A stretch of DNA of 64,000 bases from Bolinopsis microptera (GCF_026151205.1 NC_087082.1:8626901-8690900), one strand, 5' to 3'. Positions 11,134 to 23,639 are shown, numbered from the stretch's first letter. The notes: generated by a model from the letters alone, not told the origin. Numbers and translations: made by a program.

Positions 11134-12296
11134 CTCACTCTGATAGGAAATGGGAATTAGGGATACTGGAAGAGTACAAAAGAGTACAAATGAGTACAAA
11201 AGAGTACTAGTGATTAAGCTATTCAAATAGAAAGAAACGAGTAATTCTGTCAACCAAACAACCGATCCAACATATCTTTTATCACCATAATAATATGATA
11301 AATTAGGTATTAGGTAAGTAATTCGGCACTAACTGTAAGATAATTAAGAACTAAGATATGACATTATTAAATATTACGATCTCATCTAATTCTGAATATC
11401 AAATACCAGAATTGAATGAATCTATTCATTCGAGAAGATAGAAATGAAAATATATTGTTAATGATAAAAATTATCATGATTTACTGGAACAGAATTGATC
11501 ATTTCCGCGGTCAATCAAAATAATGTGAAGGTTCAAGGCAACTATCAAGTATCAATGTGTAATTCGAACGACGAAGGCAGTCACTGTAAGTTCAGATCTG
11601 ATCTCGCCTCGTACACGTACTTCATACCATATTTCCTAACCAAATTACCAAAAACAGGTAAAGCACAACCAACTAACATGAAGGAAGGCTATACAAGAGG
11701 CGAACACATGTTTATTAAAAGACATTAAGGCGAGTAATGTGGTAAGGCAGTATTATAGTATTAGGGGTGCAACACTTAATAACCCTCACAGTACAGAACA
11801 TAATATAATAGGGACTCGGGAGTAAGGAGCAATCTTTAGTAATGTGTTGGGGGAATTAGTGGCAAATTCCTGTAATGCACGGCTTTAAATATAATATACA
11901 GATCAAATAGAAGATATTGCACGGTTTTAGATATAGGATACAGATCAAATACAACACTGCTGTCTGCTACAGATACTAAGTACACAAGCATGATTGTAGT
12001 ACAACCTATAATTTTACTATTTCAGTCCAGTATTAAATAAGTGCACGTGCAGTTTGAGAATACAATACAATGTGCAATATGTGCACAAATACACTACAAT
12101 ACAAATGGTCACTTCATGGTGACGGCACTTTCTTTACTGCTAAAGTGCTAAACTAACACAAATAAACAACAGCTAATTGTAACCATTAACTGTTTTATAA
12201 CAATAACAGTGGGTTAACTATTATACACACATTACTGACTGTAGGATGGTAATAATATGAAGTATAAGTTAGTTAATCAGTCAATATCAAGACAGT
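11134..12296. other. Region upstream of INPP5F exon 1, no gene seen
   Basis: AT-rich sequence that should contain the INPP5F promoter on the minus strand. I could not place a core promoter. The only ORFs are short and unrecognisable. Confidence 0.4.
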
Positions 12297-12525
12297 AGCT
12301 TAGTAATATTAGTAATATTAGTAATATTAGTAATATTAGTAATATTAGTAATATTAGTAATATTAGTAATATTAGTAATATTAGTAATATTAGTAATATT
12401 AGTAATATTAGTAATATTAGTAATATATTAGTAATATTAGTAATATTAGTAATATTAGTAATATTAGTAATATTAGTAATATTAGTAATATTAGTAATAT
12501 TACTAATATTAGTAATATTAGTATT
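12297..12525. repeat. 9-bp satellite, unit TAATATTAG
   Basis: About 25 tandem copies of the 9-mer with one or two small breaks. It is purely AT-rich apart from one G per unit. Confidence 0.95.
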
Positions 12526-12644
12526 CCCATCATGTTACGTACTGCAGCATGAAGAATCTTGGGGACTTAATCAAAAACGATACCACATTCGTGCAACTGT
12601 CCAGTATTCAACTAGTGAGATTTCATCTAATATAACAATAAGTA

Positions 12645-13835
12645 CAGGGTGGCCCATAAGTGACTACCCACACGCAACCTCTTAATAACTCACGTAATTC
12701 GTCTCCAAATTGCACCAAAATTTCAGAGATTATAGATATGGGTCAAACTTAGATTTCCTGAAAGTTTCGTAAGCCACGCCCAATTACAGTGGGCGTGGCG
12801 TGACACTCCCTCTTTTTCACTATTGTCTTCATAAAATGAGAACGCTTTAAGCTAAGAACTCAAAATTTTTTGCACACATTTGGCTTGATAATTGAAAACT
12901 TTTCCAAAAGTTTCAAGTTCATTGGTTTAAATATGGCTGAGTTATGACCATTTTAAAATCCATCGGATATGTGATCCGAGCACTCAGTCAGTGATATTTG
13001 CACTCAATTAGTGATCTCGTCACCCAATCTGATCAAGAGTAAGGCGTTAGCGTGTATTAATGAGGTTCATTAGGCTTTGATTGGATACCGATGATGACTT
13101 TGCTAGAAAGGGAAACACAAATTTTTAGGATAAAAACCAGATCGTGACCTTTTCAGGAAAAGCCGTTCTCTCCACCACTTCATCCGGTCTAGTAGAGCCC
13201 CAGTGAATTGCATTCTGGGAGTTGACATATCCGTTTATATGGCCTTGTCGCTGTACCAGATTTCGTCCTCAAAGTAGGGATCCACATTCTGCTTGGACAG
13301 TTAAGCTAAGAACTCAAAAGGAACCTGTGACTAGCAGGGCTAACAAGCCCTGAAATGGTGACACCACCATAAATTCGTGTGATAGCGTTTTAGGTGCAGT
13401 CAGCTGTATAGGCCGGCCCATAAGCAGGCTGCAACCAATCAAGCGGTGCATGTGAGCCGAACAGGCCATTAACCAAGTGACGAGATCACTGACTGAGTGC
13501 TCGGATCACGTATCCGATGAGTTTTGAAATGGTCATAACTTAGCCATATTATAACCAATGAACTTGAAACTTTGGGAAAGGTTTTCAATTATCAAGCCAA
13601 ATGTGTGCAAAAAATTTTGAGTTCTTAGCTTAAAGCGTTCTCATTTTATGAAGACAATAGTGAAAAAGAGGGAGTGTCACGCCACGCCCACTGTAATTGG
13701 GCGTGGCTTACGAAACTTTCAGGAAATCTAAGTTTGACCCATATCTATAATCTCTGAAATTTTGGTGCAATTTGGAGACGAATTACGTGAGTTATTAAGA
13801 GGTTGCGTGTGGGTAGTCACTTATGGGCCACCCTG
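12645..13835. mobile_element. Fold-back DNA transposon with TA duplication (Tc1/mariner-type ends)
   Basis: The ends are CAGGGTGGCCCATAAGTGAC and its reverse complement, flanked by TA on both sides (12643-12644 and 13836-13837). The inverted repeats are unusually long: roughly 12645-13025 against 13473-13835, with an extra insertion near 12990 in the left arm. The middle (about 450 bp) has no intact ORF. A minus-strand stretch near 13230-13290 could be decayed transposase, but I cannot support that. A TA duplication and a CAGGGTG start fit Tc1/mariner-type elements. It is non-autonomous. Confidence 0.88.
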
Positions 13836-14058
13836 TATATTATAAATAGAACTACAAGCAAATAACTTTAAGTAGTAAATTCCTCTGAAGGTTACAAATC
13901 GACACTCAAAATTATTGCTTACAGGACCGAATAATATTATAATCTTGAACATATTTATACCGATGTCTTATAAATGATGATTACTTTTTAATTTCCCGTC
14001 AAAACATTGTCTATGGGGCTTAAGCCAAATAGTCGGATCCCAACCGTTCTAAAAGGTT

Positions 14059-15684
14059 ATCTCGTTAGCTTTTCGTGTTAAAAGCGATTTCTCGACGGTT
14101 ATCACCTCTCTAGATGATTCTTAAAACATTTGGACTTCATGGCAAGTTTGAAATACATGCAATGAGGGCGTTTTCGGCCACACCCTTTTTCAGGGTTTCG
14201 CGGCCACTCGAATTTTTGTATTTCAGCTCCTGAAAGTCGTAAAGACTATTCCGATACACCAAACTGTACCTAATAGCCACATTTATATACAACTTATGAA
14301 GCAACATATACCTTAAAATGCTTCGTTTCGGAAATATCGCAGAAAAATGGTTTTTTAGTTGACGCTCCTCATAATTTCGATGATTTTTGGTAATTGGGTC
14401 TATGAGGGTCTAAGAAGTTTAGGAGACCGTCCAAAATGTTCGCAATGGTCACATTTATATTAGACTTATGAAGTAATATTAACCCTAAAATGCATGTTTT
14501 CGAAGATACAGTCAAATTAGTATAAAAACCAATGTATTATAACCTGCAGATTGTCTTACTCCACATAGTATAACGTCACATAATATATACTTCAAAATAT
14601 TTCGTGACTGAATTGTTCGTGCTTATCTTTTAATACATAGCTGATAAGATTGTCGATGCATGTGCATGTGCACACTTAACCACTTACTGTAAAATAATAT
14701 TGTTTCGACTCCAAAGTAGTGTGCTGTTTTTGTAAATGGGAGCCAATTGAAACAAAAATACGAATTAGAACTGGCAGAATAAGTTTGAGGGAAGAGAAGG
14801 GCTTGATGACCCGACTGCTGGTCATATCAAGACGCAGAAGCGGAATCGACATCTCAGAGCTCTTCTCTAAACATGAATTCTCTGTGGTTCCTCACTCACT
14901 CTTCGACAACGAGGGGAAGATGTTCAAATGTGACGATAAGGCTGCATTTTTAAGAGGGTTAGAAGAAACTGTATCTGATCATGTTGTCATTTACCCGACT
15001 TCAGTCAGAAACTGCGTTGTCCTGGATGGCATGGGTTTTGTAAATCAGTTAAGGATGAAAGACATGCTCAAATTGGAAGACCTTATACAGCAGTTCCAAC
15101 AACGGATCAAAAACGAGATCAGCGCTTACAGTCATGTTATTCTCGTTTTTGACAGTTATGAAGCTTCTCTTTCAATCCTGAAGCAAGGTACTTGGGACAT
15201 TAGACACAAGACTCAAGTACAGTTTAGATTAAGTCCTTCTACCGTTGTGAAAGACATCACTCTAAAAGAGTTACTTTCCCACCCAAAGAATAAACAGACT
15301 CTCACAAAATTATTCTCAGAAAGCTGTCAATCCTTGATGGATACCATGTGTAAGACATACGTCATAGCCTATGGGACAACATTGCTATCGAATGTACCAA
15401 ACTGATACCGATCTGTTCATAAACACCCAGAAGCAGATACTCTGATGATATGTCTGATCGACAAGCTTGGTCAGCTCATCCCGAATCTTGACATTTTGCT
15501 GATTTCTCCTGACACAGACGTTTTGATGCTGGCCATACATTATGTAGCCACACATCATACGACAAATATCATGTTTGAACTGCTGACATCCAAAGGTCGA
15601 CGGTGTATCCCCGTCAACATCATCTGTCATTTCTACGGATATTGGGTCTATGAGGGTCTTTTTAACACGAAAAGCTAACGAGAT
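14059..15684. mobile_element. Repeat-like unit bounded by 25-bp inverted repeats, carrying a PIN-like ORF
   Basis: ATCTCGTTAGCTTTTCGTGT plus TTAAA at 14059-14083 is repeated exactly inverted at 15660-15684. Inside, a 19-bp direct repeat ATTGGGTCTATGAGGGTCT occurs at 14394-14412 and 15641-15659, the right copy touching the right inverted repeat. The coding segment may thus be a later insertion into a smaller palindromic element. 14100-14560 also has two diverged copies of an ACATTTATAT...CTTATGAAG block. The superfamily is not assigned. Confidence 0.55.
14719..15678 (+). pseudogene. HxEADT / SPDTDVL family ORF with one in-frame TGA
   Basis: One frame runs from 14719 to 15678, broken only by TGA at 15403-15405. 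Before the stop: HVILVFDSYEASLSILKQG and a region rich in charged residues. After it: HPEADTLMICLIDKLG and ISPDTDVLMLAIHY. The pairing of an H-x-EADT motif with an SPDTDVLxL motif is typical of a large group of uncharacterised, repeat-associated proteins in cnidarians and other animals. The acidic residues suggest a PIN/FEN-like nuclease fold (inference). The C-terminal part of that family (usually with GxHaxTGCD) is missing, cut at the right inverted repeat. The first ATG is probably near 14806. Most likely a dead fragment. Confidence 0.6.
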
Positions 15685-15981
15685 TCCGTTTCGTCTCAGA
15701 CTAAAATAACTGGGCGTTCTTAACGATCTATAAGATACATGAGCACCGATAAAACCAATAATTAGACAAAGTCATATTATATGCTGTTTTCCAAACCATT
15801 TCTGTGAAGCCTTTAAATGTGATTGATGCGATTAATGTAATTAATTAAAGTTAAATAAATTTAACTAAGTTAAATACCAGTTGTAAAGCATGTCGTTAAC
15901 GTCCAGGATATTGAGATCTCTCAGCGCTGGTATTTCTCCTTCTCTTATCACTTCTGATGTATCCGTGTGTTGATCTGCAAA

Positions 15982-16038
15982 CAGTGTTAGTTAAAAAGGT
16001 GTTAGTTAAAAAGGTGTTAGGTGAGAAGGTGTTAAGTG
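15982..16038 (+). repeat. 15-bp minisatellite, left part
   Basis: About four copies of GTGTTAGTTAAAAAG / GTGTTAGGTGAGAAG. It continues, after the transposon at 16039-18041, in the array at 18042-18135. Confidence 0.85.
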
Positions 16039-18041
16039 CCCATATCCAAAAAAATTTTAATTTCCTACATTCTCAATTTTTTCGTTTTCTGTGGCCCGCT
16101 CGCTTCGCTCGCATAAAAAGTCTTTGTATTCGCGCGGTTCAAAGATTTTTCATGGCGGATTCCAGATTCTCAATTTTACTTTTTTAGGGCCCGGAATGCT
16201 TTTTAATAGATAATCCTAGGTTACTTTTGGGGGCGAAGCCCCCGAAAATTTTGGAAATTTAAACTAGATTTGGCCTCCTGGAACGAATCTGACAATGGAG
16301 AACGATTTTAGCATACTATTTTCTGATTTCAATTTTTATTGGGATAAATTGTCTGGATTCTAGAATCCCTAAACACTTGGCTTAACTAAAGCACGAAATA
16401 GGAGACAGCATGAAGTATCAAGAGTTTATAATTTTGGCAAAAATGTTTTCTCATCTACTACCATTACTTTCTGCTTTCAAGCTATAAACTAATACAGGGT
16501 TAAGGAAATTTGGAGAACGAAGCAAGTATGAGACCAAATATTCAAGAAACAAGGAATTTAAATTTTCCAAAAATATAATAATGACTATTAGTATTTACTA
16601 TTTAAATAAGATAGGAAACGCAACAAAGAATGCTTATGCATTATGCATGTTTAGACGTATTACATCAACTCATAATACTATATAATGTTCTTTGAACTCC
16701 AGACTCCTGACATAAAGTTATTACAATTGCATTGATGACCGTTCACAACATTACATGATTGATAATGCTATTATCAAAACTGGAATGGTAGTCTATATTG
16801 AGATTTGCAGAAGTTTTCTATAGCCGCCCCCATCCCCCCATGGGTGGTTTTTAGAAAAGAGTGGTTTCTTGCCATTCTCGTAGCAACCTGTTGAACAAGC
16901 TTTTCACCCTCAGCATGGTGATGGGGCCATCAGCCTAATTTGGAGCTCTTTTTGCACACTTCTGTCATCCCTATCTGTATTGTCAATGTTTGACGTTACT
17001 TTAGTTGTATCACGTGCTTTCTGAAAACTGTTACATGCGATGTTTTAACGATAAATACGGGATTGTAAATTTTGCTCATACTTAAAGCTCTTGATCAGTT
17101 TTATAAATTCTGAGTCAAGATCAATCCAAGATATGTATATTTAGCAAAGTGATACCTAACTAGGATCAGGAGCATATAAAGATAATTCATGCAAAAATGA
17201 TTTCCACCCGATTAATGTCTTAATGTGATAGCTACCCAACTTAGGTTGATTCGGTATGAATTCATAGGGCTGATGCCCTGGGTGACACCTCTTAAAATGA
17301 ACTTTTAGATTATTGGCTCGAGTACAAACTTCTTTGCATATACCGCATTGGACCTCGGATTTAGACTTGAACTTTGGACGATTCATAATTAATAGGAAGT
17401 TCGACTACCCAATGTAAGCAACAAAAGCAAGCGGGCAGAGCGACTAATTAAAAAACTAGAAAAAGTCCAATTCTCACGCCCATTCTAGCATCATCGTACA
17501 GATTAGTTAAAACGCCCTGTTTTTCTGATATTTTCTCACGCCACACGAATTTGGGCTGGGTGTGCATGTGTGCAGTGTGATACACACATTGAAGACGTGA
17601 TGTGTATATGCTACTGCTTGCCAATACAGATATCGGGTGACACTGTAGACATATCCGGTTTCATAGACTAGATAAGTAGATAGTAAAATGTTAATAAAGT
17701 AATAATGACAACTATTTATGTCGTGTACGCGAAAATGCCCCAATAATTAGCATCTGGTTAGTGGTTACTTGATGCACAGATTTTGTAGCTAATGCCTAAT
17801 AGCAACAAACTTTGGTCTGTGAAACGAAATTTGATAGACTGGATCAGTGGATCCCTGACTGAGGACATTTAAATAACGGTCCAGCAACTTTTAGTCTGCT
17901 CTTTCACTTAAATTCCTACTGAAATATTATCGAAAATTCTCAGAGTTGGCTCTCGAATTTCCTACTTTTTGTCAAAAATTTCCTACTTTTAAAAATTTCC
18001 TACATTCTTAGAATGCGAGAATGCGGGTTTTTGGATATGGG
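16039..18041. mobile_element. DNA transposon with 8-bp target duplication, inserted in a minisatellite
   Basis: 14-bp inverted termini CCCATATCCAAAAA / TTTTTGGATATGGG are flanked by perfect 8-bp copies of GTTAAGTG (16031-16038 and 18042-18049). An 8-bp duplication is typical of hAT and P superfamilies. The interior (2.0 kb) is mostly non-coding. Small hairpins occur near the left end (CGCTCGCTTCGCTCGC, GGGGGCGAAGCCCCC). One minus-strand ORF with a C2H2 finger is present (17156-17386). No transposase was recognised, so it is probably non-autonomous or decayed. Confidence 0.82.
17156..17386 (-). CDS. Short ORF with one C2H2 zinc finger inside the 8-bp-TSD transposon
   Basis: 76 codons starting MNRPKFKSKSEVQCGICK. 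CGICKEVCTRANNLKVHFKR followed by CH fits C-x2-C-x12-H-x4-H. It may be the remnant of the DNA-binding part of a transposase, or a fragment of a captured gene. No partner exon was found. Confidence 0.4.
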   Translation of the reverse strand: MNRPKFKSKSEVQCGICKEVCTRANNLKVHFKRCHPGHQPYEFIPNQPKLGSYHIKTLIGWKSFLHELSLYAPDPS

Positions 18042-18135
18042 GTTAAGTGAGAAGGTGTTATGTGAGAAGGTGTTAGCTGAGGGGGTGTTAGTTGGGAAGG
18101 TGTTAGTTGAGAAGGTGTTAGGTAAGAAGTTGAGT
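18042..18135 (+). repeat. 15-bp minisatellite, right part
   Basis: About six copies of GTGTTAGTTGAGAAG variants directly after the transposon's right target duplication. Same unit and orientation as 15982-16038. Confidence 0.88.
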
Positions 18136-18443
18136 ATAAAAAAGTCAAAACTGCACTACCCGGTCTGTACAAATGAAACAAACAACGATTTACATTTTTT
18201 TAGATAATTTTGATTGCACAATTGACCAATCAATTTACACAATAATATGCTCTAATTAATTTATTGATTCCACAAAAAGTTATTAATCATGCAGCGATAA
18301 ACTCTTGTTTGTTAACTTGTACAGTAAATTGTTAGGTTAAAGACCTGCTAAAGAGGTCAACTCAATCATGGCGTGGTCAGATTTAATGTCATACAAAAAT
18401 CGTGGAAGAGTCCTTTTAAGCATTTAATCATCACAAGCTAATA

Positions 18444-19290
18444 TTATTCTTGTATGAGTTCACGCTGCAACAAAAACGATGAGTCGGATGTAACCTCCTT
18501 TTGAGAGGAACAGATCTCCCCATGCATACCGTCGAGGATCATCAGGCTCCCTGTTGTAGCCGGGTTTTCCGAGCCAAGAAAGGAAGAGCATAAAAAATGG
18601 GTTTTGGGACTCTTGTTTATCTCCAATATGAAACTCTTGGAAAATGATGTGGACATTGTCTGCTGTAACGGAGCCACCTTCATCCCCGACCAGCTGCATG
18701 TCAAATTCACTCATTAGACCAGGAACCACCTTTATAATAAAATGGCTCATGTCTCCGTTGGTAAGAAAAACCAGTGGTCAGAAGCTTTGAATATGAACTC
18801 TTCGGATGGTACAAGACGAAGGCACTCAATTCTTCGAGAGTGACTGCTGGAGACAAGGTCTTCACAACGTAGCAACTTGTATAAAACATTTTGACCGTAG
18901 TTCTTTATATGCACTAGCTCGCATAGGAAGTAAGGGTGTACACTGGTCACTGAAGCATCCTTGGCGAGTTTTAAACCGCACAAGTTTATCCAAGGCTTCT
19001 TCATTAAAAAGATTATTAAATGAGCCTTCACCCTGATTTCTCATAAACGGTAGGTTAGGATAGAATTCTTTAAACAGCTCAAAAACCATGTAAAGATTCT
19101 TGACACTCTCGGAACTTAGAATACCGTCAAGCCACACATAGAGTTGTTGTCTTGGACTGGACAACTCTCTCAAGCATCTAGCAAGTTCTCGAAACTCCAT
19201 TTTGTTTTGGAATAGGTGAGAGATGGTGGGACCATCTCTCTGACGTTCATCTACGTAACAGCTTTTGTTAGCCATTCTATCTAGAGACAC
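18444..19290 (-). pseudogene. Unrecognised ORF broken by frameshifts
   Basis: Three overlapping minus-strand frames give protein-like sequence in succession: 19290-18862 (starts MSLDRMANKSCYVDERQRDG; RELARCLRELSSPRQQLYVW), then 18889-18707 (VVKTLSPAVTLEELSAFVLY), then 18750-18460 (MSHFIIKVVPGLMSEFDMQL; WLGKPGYNREPDDPRRYAWG). Ordered fragments that change frame suggest one decayed coding sequence of about 280 codons with two indels. No family was recognised. Unspliced introns are a less likely explanation, because the segments overlap or abut without clear GT-AG borders. Confidence 0.45.
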
Positions 19291-20267
19291 AAAAAATAAA
19301 ATAGGTCAATATCTAAGGAAAAGTTAAATCGCACTGTATTTTGGTAACCTTGAAGAATGATATTAAAGCATATTATAAAATATAGTATTAAATATATTAC
19401 ACGAAAGAATGACTACATCAAGAAGGGATAAAATAAAATGTCTCATCGCACTTATCAGTATCTCTGCTAGTAATCAACAAAGTCACCGAAAGAGCACACA
19501 CGCCTAATGTAAACGGTTCAATACAGAGAAGCTATGAATAAATAAATTCTAACATATTTAATAAATTCTACACGCTCCGACATTCTACACACATTCTATT
19601 TACATATTATATACGCCATATAATATATACATATGACATAATTCAATTTAAATTGTTTGGTAAAAATCATAAACTAAGCGATAATTGTATTATTTTATTC
19701 ATGATCCAAATTTCATGCAAAGCACGTTCTCAAATAATTTGTAAATGCACTGATCTGTCGAGTCTGTTAAATTCATTCTCAAGGAATTCTGGATCATGGA
19801 TTTATCTTTATTAGTTGGAAGTCGCAAATTGTAATCATCACGTTTTATTATGTATGTATTTTGATTTTTTTGGTGTACACTGTAGAGCGAGACTGTAGAG
19901 CGAGGTTGCATATCTTGGTTGCGTTAAATTGATACGAACATGCAAAGGTATTATACGCGCCACGCGGTATTACAACAATACCAGGCCCAAAATCGATCTC
20001 TTTAAGTCTGATTATTTGAAGTCAAAGACATTACTTTCTATCTCACCTCATAAAATTAATGTGACTGCTGACACGTGACCACGGACACGTGCCTTAAAAC
20101 CCCATTAATAACCACATGCTACTTCATAATAAAAACAGACAGTTAAAAGTCTTTCAGCTAGAAAGTTTAATCAGTTGAAAGTCTTTACCCCACGCGTTCC
20201 TTAACAGCTCCACTCCTCTCCCCTCTCAAAGACATGACAGCACCGGGAGGAGCACAGCGAATTTGTC
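19291..20267. other. Intergenic region with a CACGTG pair near the next gene
   Basis: AT-rich, with no supported gene. CACGTG occurs at 20072-20077 and 20086-20091, about 180-200 bp upstream of the start codon at 20268, so these may belong to that gene's promoter. Confidence 0.4.
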
Positions 20268-23200
20268 ATGACCCACCCACTGGAGGGAATAGTTTCTATC
20301 ATTCACAGAAGCAGCAGTGTTGGTCTTATTACTGGAGACCCATCTCAGAGGATAAGAAGAGGTCTGACTACCCCGTCTCAAGTATCCATGGAGCCCACTA
20401 CCTCTGATTCCCTGAAGATGTACCTTCCTGATGACCTGGTAACAAGGGAGAAGAAAATAGGTAAATGTACAAGTTAAAGTGCTAGTTAAAGTGCTATAAG
20501 CGGCACGGTTAATAGCAAGAGGGAGGATCTTCTGTTTGTAGTTGTAGTTGTAGTTGTACAGTTTCCTAGTTTCCCGCATCTTTAGTTTGATTTGCCAACC
20601 TTGTTTTAAAGTTGCTAAGTTGTCCTAATAACTCAAACTGACGATGCAAGTACTCAATAAACTCCACTATTGTAATCCGCTACCCCCGCGCTTTCAGTTG
20701 ATATAGTTAAAGGAAAGAACACGTGGAAGATGACAGAAGCTGAGATGTCAGAACAGCACAAAGCTATCTTCAAACTAGCCTTCTTTACGGATAATTTCCA
20801 AATCAGGGTACTTGGTAAGTCAGTAACACTAGTATAAGAAATAGTAATAAATAGTGGACCATGTATATTGTATAATGCAATGTTACACCGTAAGAATTAT
20901 TGGTTCTCTACAAAGTATCTTTCTGCTAATCTGGACCTTATATTAACCCTACTCATAATATCCTACTCATAATATCCTACTCATAATATCCTACTCATAA
21001 TATCTTACTCATAATATCCTACTCATAATATCCTCCTCATAATATCCTACTCATAATATCCTAATCATAATATCCTACTCATAATACCCTACTTATAATA
21101 TCCTACTCATAATATCCTGTAACTCATAATATCCTATTTATAATTTCCTACTGTTAGGTTTAAAACAGGAGACCCACAAGTGGATGGGTAACGTGATATT
21201 CCAGTGTTTTCTACATCCTCTAGAAAACCTAGCTACCGACTACTTTGACGAGGCCTCCTTCCTCGGCAACAAGACAGCAACTGTTATCAGGAGTCTAACT
21301 GAGACTGACCAGCCCAACAAACCAAGGGTAACATAAACTAATGAATATTTAATATCTCATTTATCTAGTAATAATAAAACAAAAAATATAGATAGTTCCA
21401 TATAATATATCCAGAAGCAGCAAATATCAACACAAGATACAAGTGCAGGTCACTCCCAGTGTTGGGATGGCCTGAGGTGCTTATCTCCTCTTCAGTAACT
21501 CAAGCCACTCCGTGCCACGGCACTATACTAGTATACTAGCTGTAGGGGGGTTAGTCCTAATATCACCCAGAATTACCAGGTGAAGGAGTTTATAGAGTCG
21601 GAAGAAGACGAGCTACGCTTCACTTATAAGAAGGCAATTAAACTGTACGGTATGACACTACAAGTACAGTTAGCTGCTGATCTTAGTAAGGTTCGTCTCT
21701 GCTGAATTTTAGCTTTATTTGAATAGAGTTGTGATTTTGGAAACAGTCAATCCTAGAAGCATTGAAGTTAGAGAACATAAATGGAGTTCAATATTTTCGG
21801 CCGCTGAGAATCAATCAAGGTAACCCTTTCAACCCGACCCTCCAGTTCTAGTTTTCTTCAACTCAGCAATTACTGTATCTAATTATTTCTATGCTAAGAA
21901 TTTCGCTTTTCTCACCTAGTGTCCTCTCTAATATATACTTTTAAAATAATTTGTCACAAGTTTTAGGAATAGATGAGAGATTTCTCTTTTCAAGATGCAG
22001 CTTCTAATATTGCAAAACGTAGAGTTGTCCCGTCCCTAATAACTAGCCACCCTCTGACATGTAACCGAATTCTGACAATCAATGTGAGATGTTGAGGGTG
22101 AAAACTTTGTTCCAGAGATCCTCTACGATAAATTATAAAACAAACTCATTTACTTTAAATATTGCACGGAATCTGATCCATTCATCACTCAGGACGTGTA
22201 CAAAGCACAAGCAGTTGCGGAGAAACAAATCGATAAGATGTGCAGTTATCTCGCCTTCAAAAAGAGGTCCTCTTTTTCTTGTTTTCGTCTAAAAACTGGA
22301 ACATTTTATAGTATACTGTCAGGACTGCAGTTCGATTCATATCGGATTGTCCAATACAAGTGGTACCTTTGCACTTTGCAGGAATAACCCGTATTTACAC
22401 CCTGGAGTTTGAGTTGAGTTCACTATTGTGAACTCAATAAATATAATTACATTTTTGTATCCTTGTATCCTTGTTTCCTTGGGGACAGGTATAATAAACA
22501 AACAAACTAACATATCGGATTGGCGCAGTGTAACTGAACTTGTTCCAGGTTCTGCTCCGGGTTTGGGATAAACTCCTTCCTGATTATGCTCGAGTGGGAG
22601 GGTACAATCACCCACGTTCAGGAGTGTCTTATAAAACTCTGTCAGGTTTGGTTACTTATCAGTTCTCACTTTTCAAAAGTTAAACGATAAGGAGGATGAT
22701 CTATGATCTTCAAAAGATTGGCTTCATCGATTGACCACAGCTTCGCTAACTAAACTACTGTGACAGGTTCTATTTGGGACAGCAGTGTTTGATCACATGA
22801 CCTTCATAGTTCCAGTGAGAGATCTCAGTATCAACTGGGAGAGTGCTGTAGACCACATTAAGGACAAGATTAGCCACCTAACTGGATATGAGAAGCAGAT
22901 ACTCAAGTGCGTGTGTAAAATTTACCTAGCTTTACCATATGGAAATATGCCAGGTTGTGTTAAAAAAGAAAGACAAGTTCGAATTATGATATTTAAAAAA
23001 AGTTGTAGATTTACCCCTCCCCCCGCCCCTCTGATTTTAAACCCGCTCCCTCTCTTCCAGAGTTCTAAAGATCTTGATGATAGCAGAAGGAGAGATAAAG
23101 GATCACAACATGGTGAGCACAGTTCTGGATCTGTTCCGCTCAATAGGACACCAAACGTACCGGGACCCTGCCCCCTTCGAGCCTGTGGGACAGGAGTACT

Positions 23201-23304
23201 ACGAGGCTAAGCGAAACATTGATCATGTGAAGGAGAGTTACCAGCTCAGAGCCGAGAGTTGGTACCATGTCGTCAATAGTGTCTACAACATGGTTCCTAA
23301 CTAG
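20268..23304 (+). CDS. Conserved-looking multi-exon gene of unknown function
   Basis: Exons: 20268-20460 (start MTHPLEGIVSIIHRSSSVGL), 20698-20814, 21158-21327, 21580-21690, 22549-22645, 22767-22906, 23061-23304 (ends ...VVNSVYNMVPN, TAG). Phases agree across exons 1-4 and 5-7. Between exons 4 and 5 they do not, so a small exon between 21690 and 22549 is missing from this model or one border is wrong. The protein is about 350 residues, looks largely helical, and has no signal peptide or clear membrane segment. Fragments: HKWMGNVIFQCFLHPLENLA, INSFLIMLEWEGTITHVQEC, DHNMVSTVLDLFRSIGHQTY. I do not recognise the family. A 14-bp minisatellite sits in intron 2. Confidence 0.7.
20945..21150. repeat. 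14-bp minisatellite, unit CTACTCATAATATC
   Basis: About fourteen tandem copies with small variations, within an intron of the 20268-23304 gene and ending just before the acceptor at 21157. Confidence 0.92.
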
Positions 23305-23639
23305 AGGGCAGTTTCATTACCAGTCTTGTACAAGTTCAACACCCTTCGGCGTTCCTATACTTATAGTGAATATAGTGACGATGTAACACACATGCATCAC
23401 TTATAACTGAGGAGAAGGAGGGTGTACACAGCATACAAATAATGAAATTGAAAATTCATTTGGTAGCTACATACACGGCTTTATTATGAACGGAAAGTGA
23501 CTCGTTGGTATTTTAAAACCAATTACCAAACATTCTTAAATTTTTGTAACCTTACATTGTTCACAACCTCCAATTTCGGCTTTCTACTAGAATATGTCCG
23601 ATTAAATCTTCCCCAATTAAGTACGTGATAGTACCATGT

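Noticed and set aside
11134-11253. Upstream extension of INPP5F exon 1 (extra N-terminal residues)
   Set aside because: The family starts at the MFEVF-type Met, so the upstream frame is probably 5' UTR.
11495-11728. 77-codon plus-strand ORF
   Set aside because: Short, with no recognisable motif and no partner exons.
15403-15405. Programmed TGA readthrough in the HxEADT ORF
   Set aside because: The ORF lies in a repeat fragment and lacks its C-terminus. Decay is the simpler reading.
22089-22387. Two overlapping short plus-strand ORFs within the 20268-23304 gene
   Set aside because: They do not fit the splice phases as the missing exon and have no recognisable motif.
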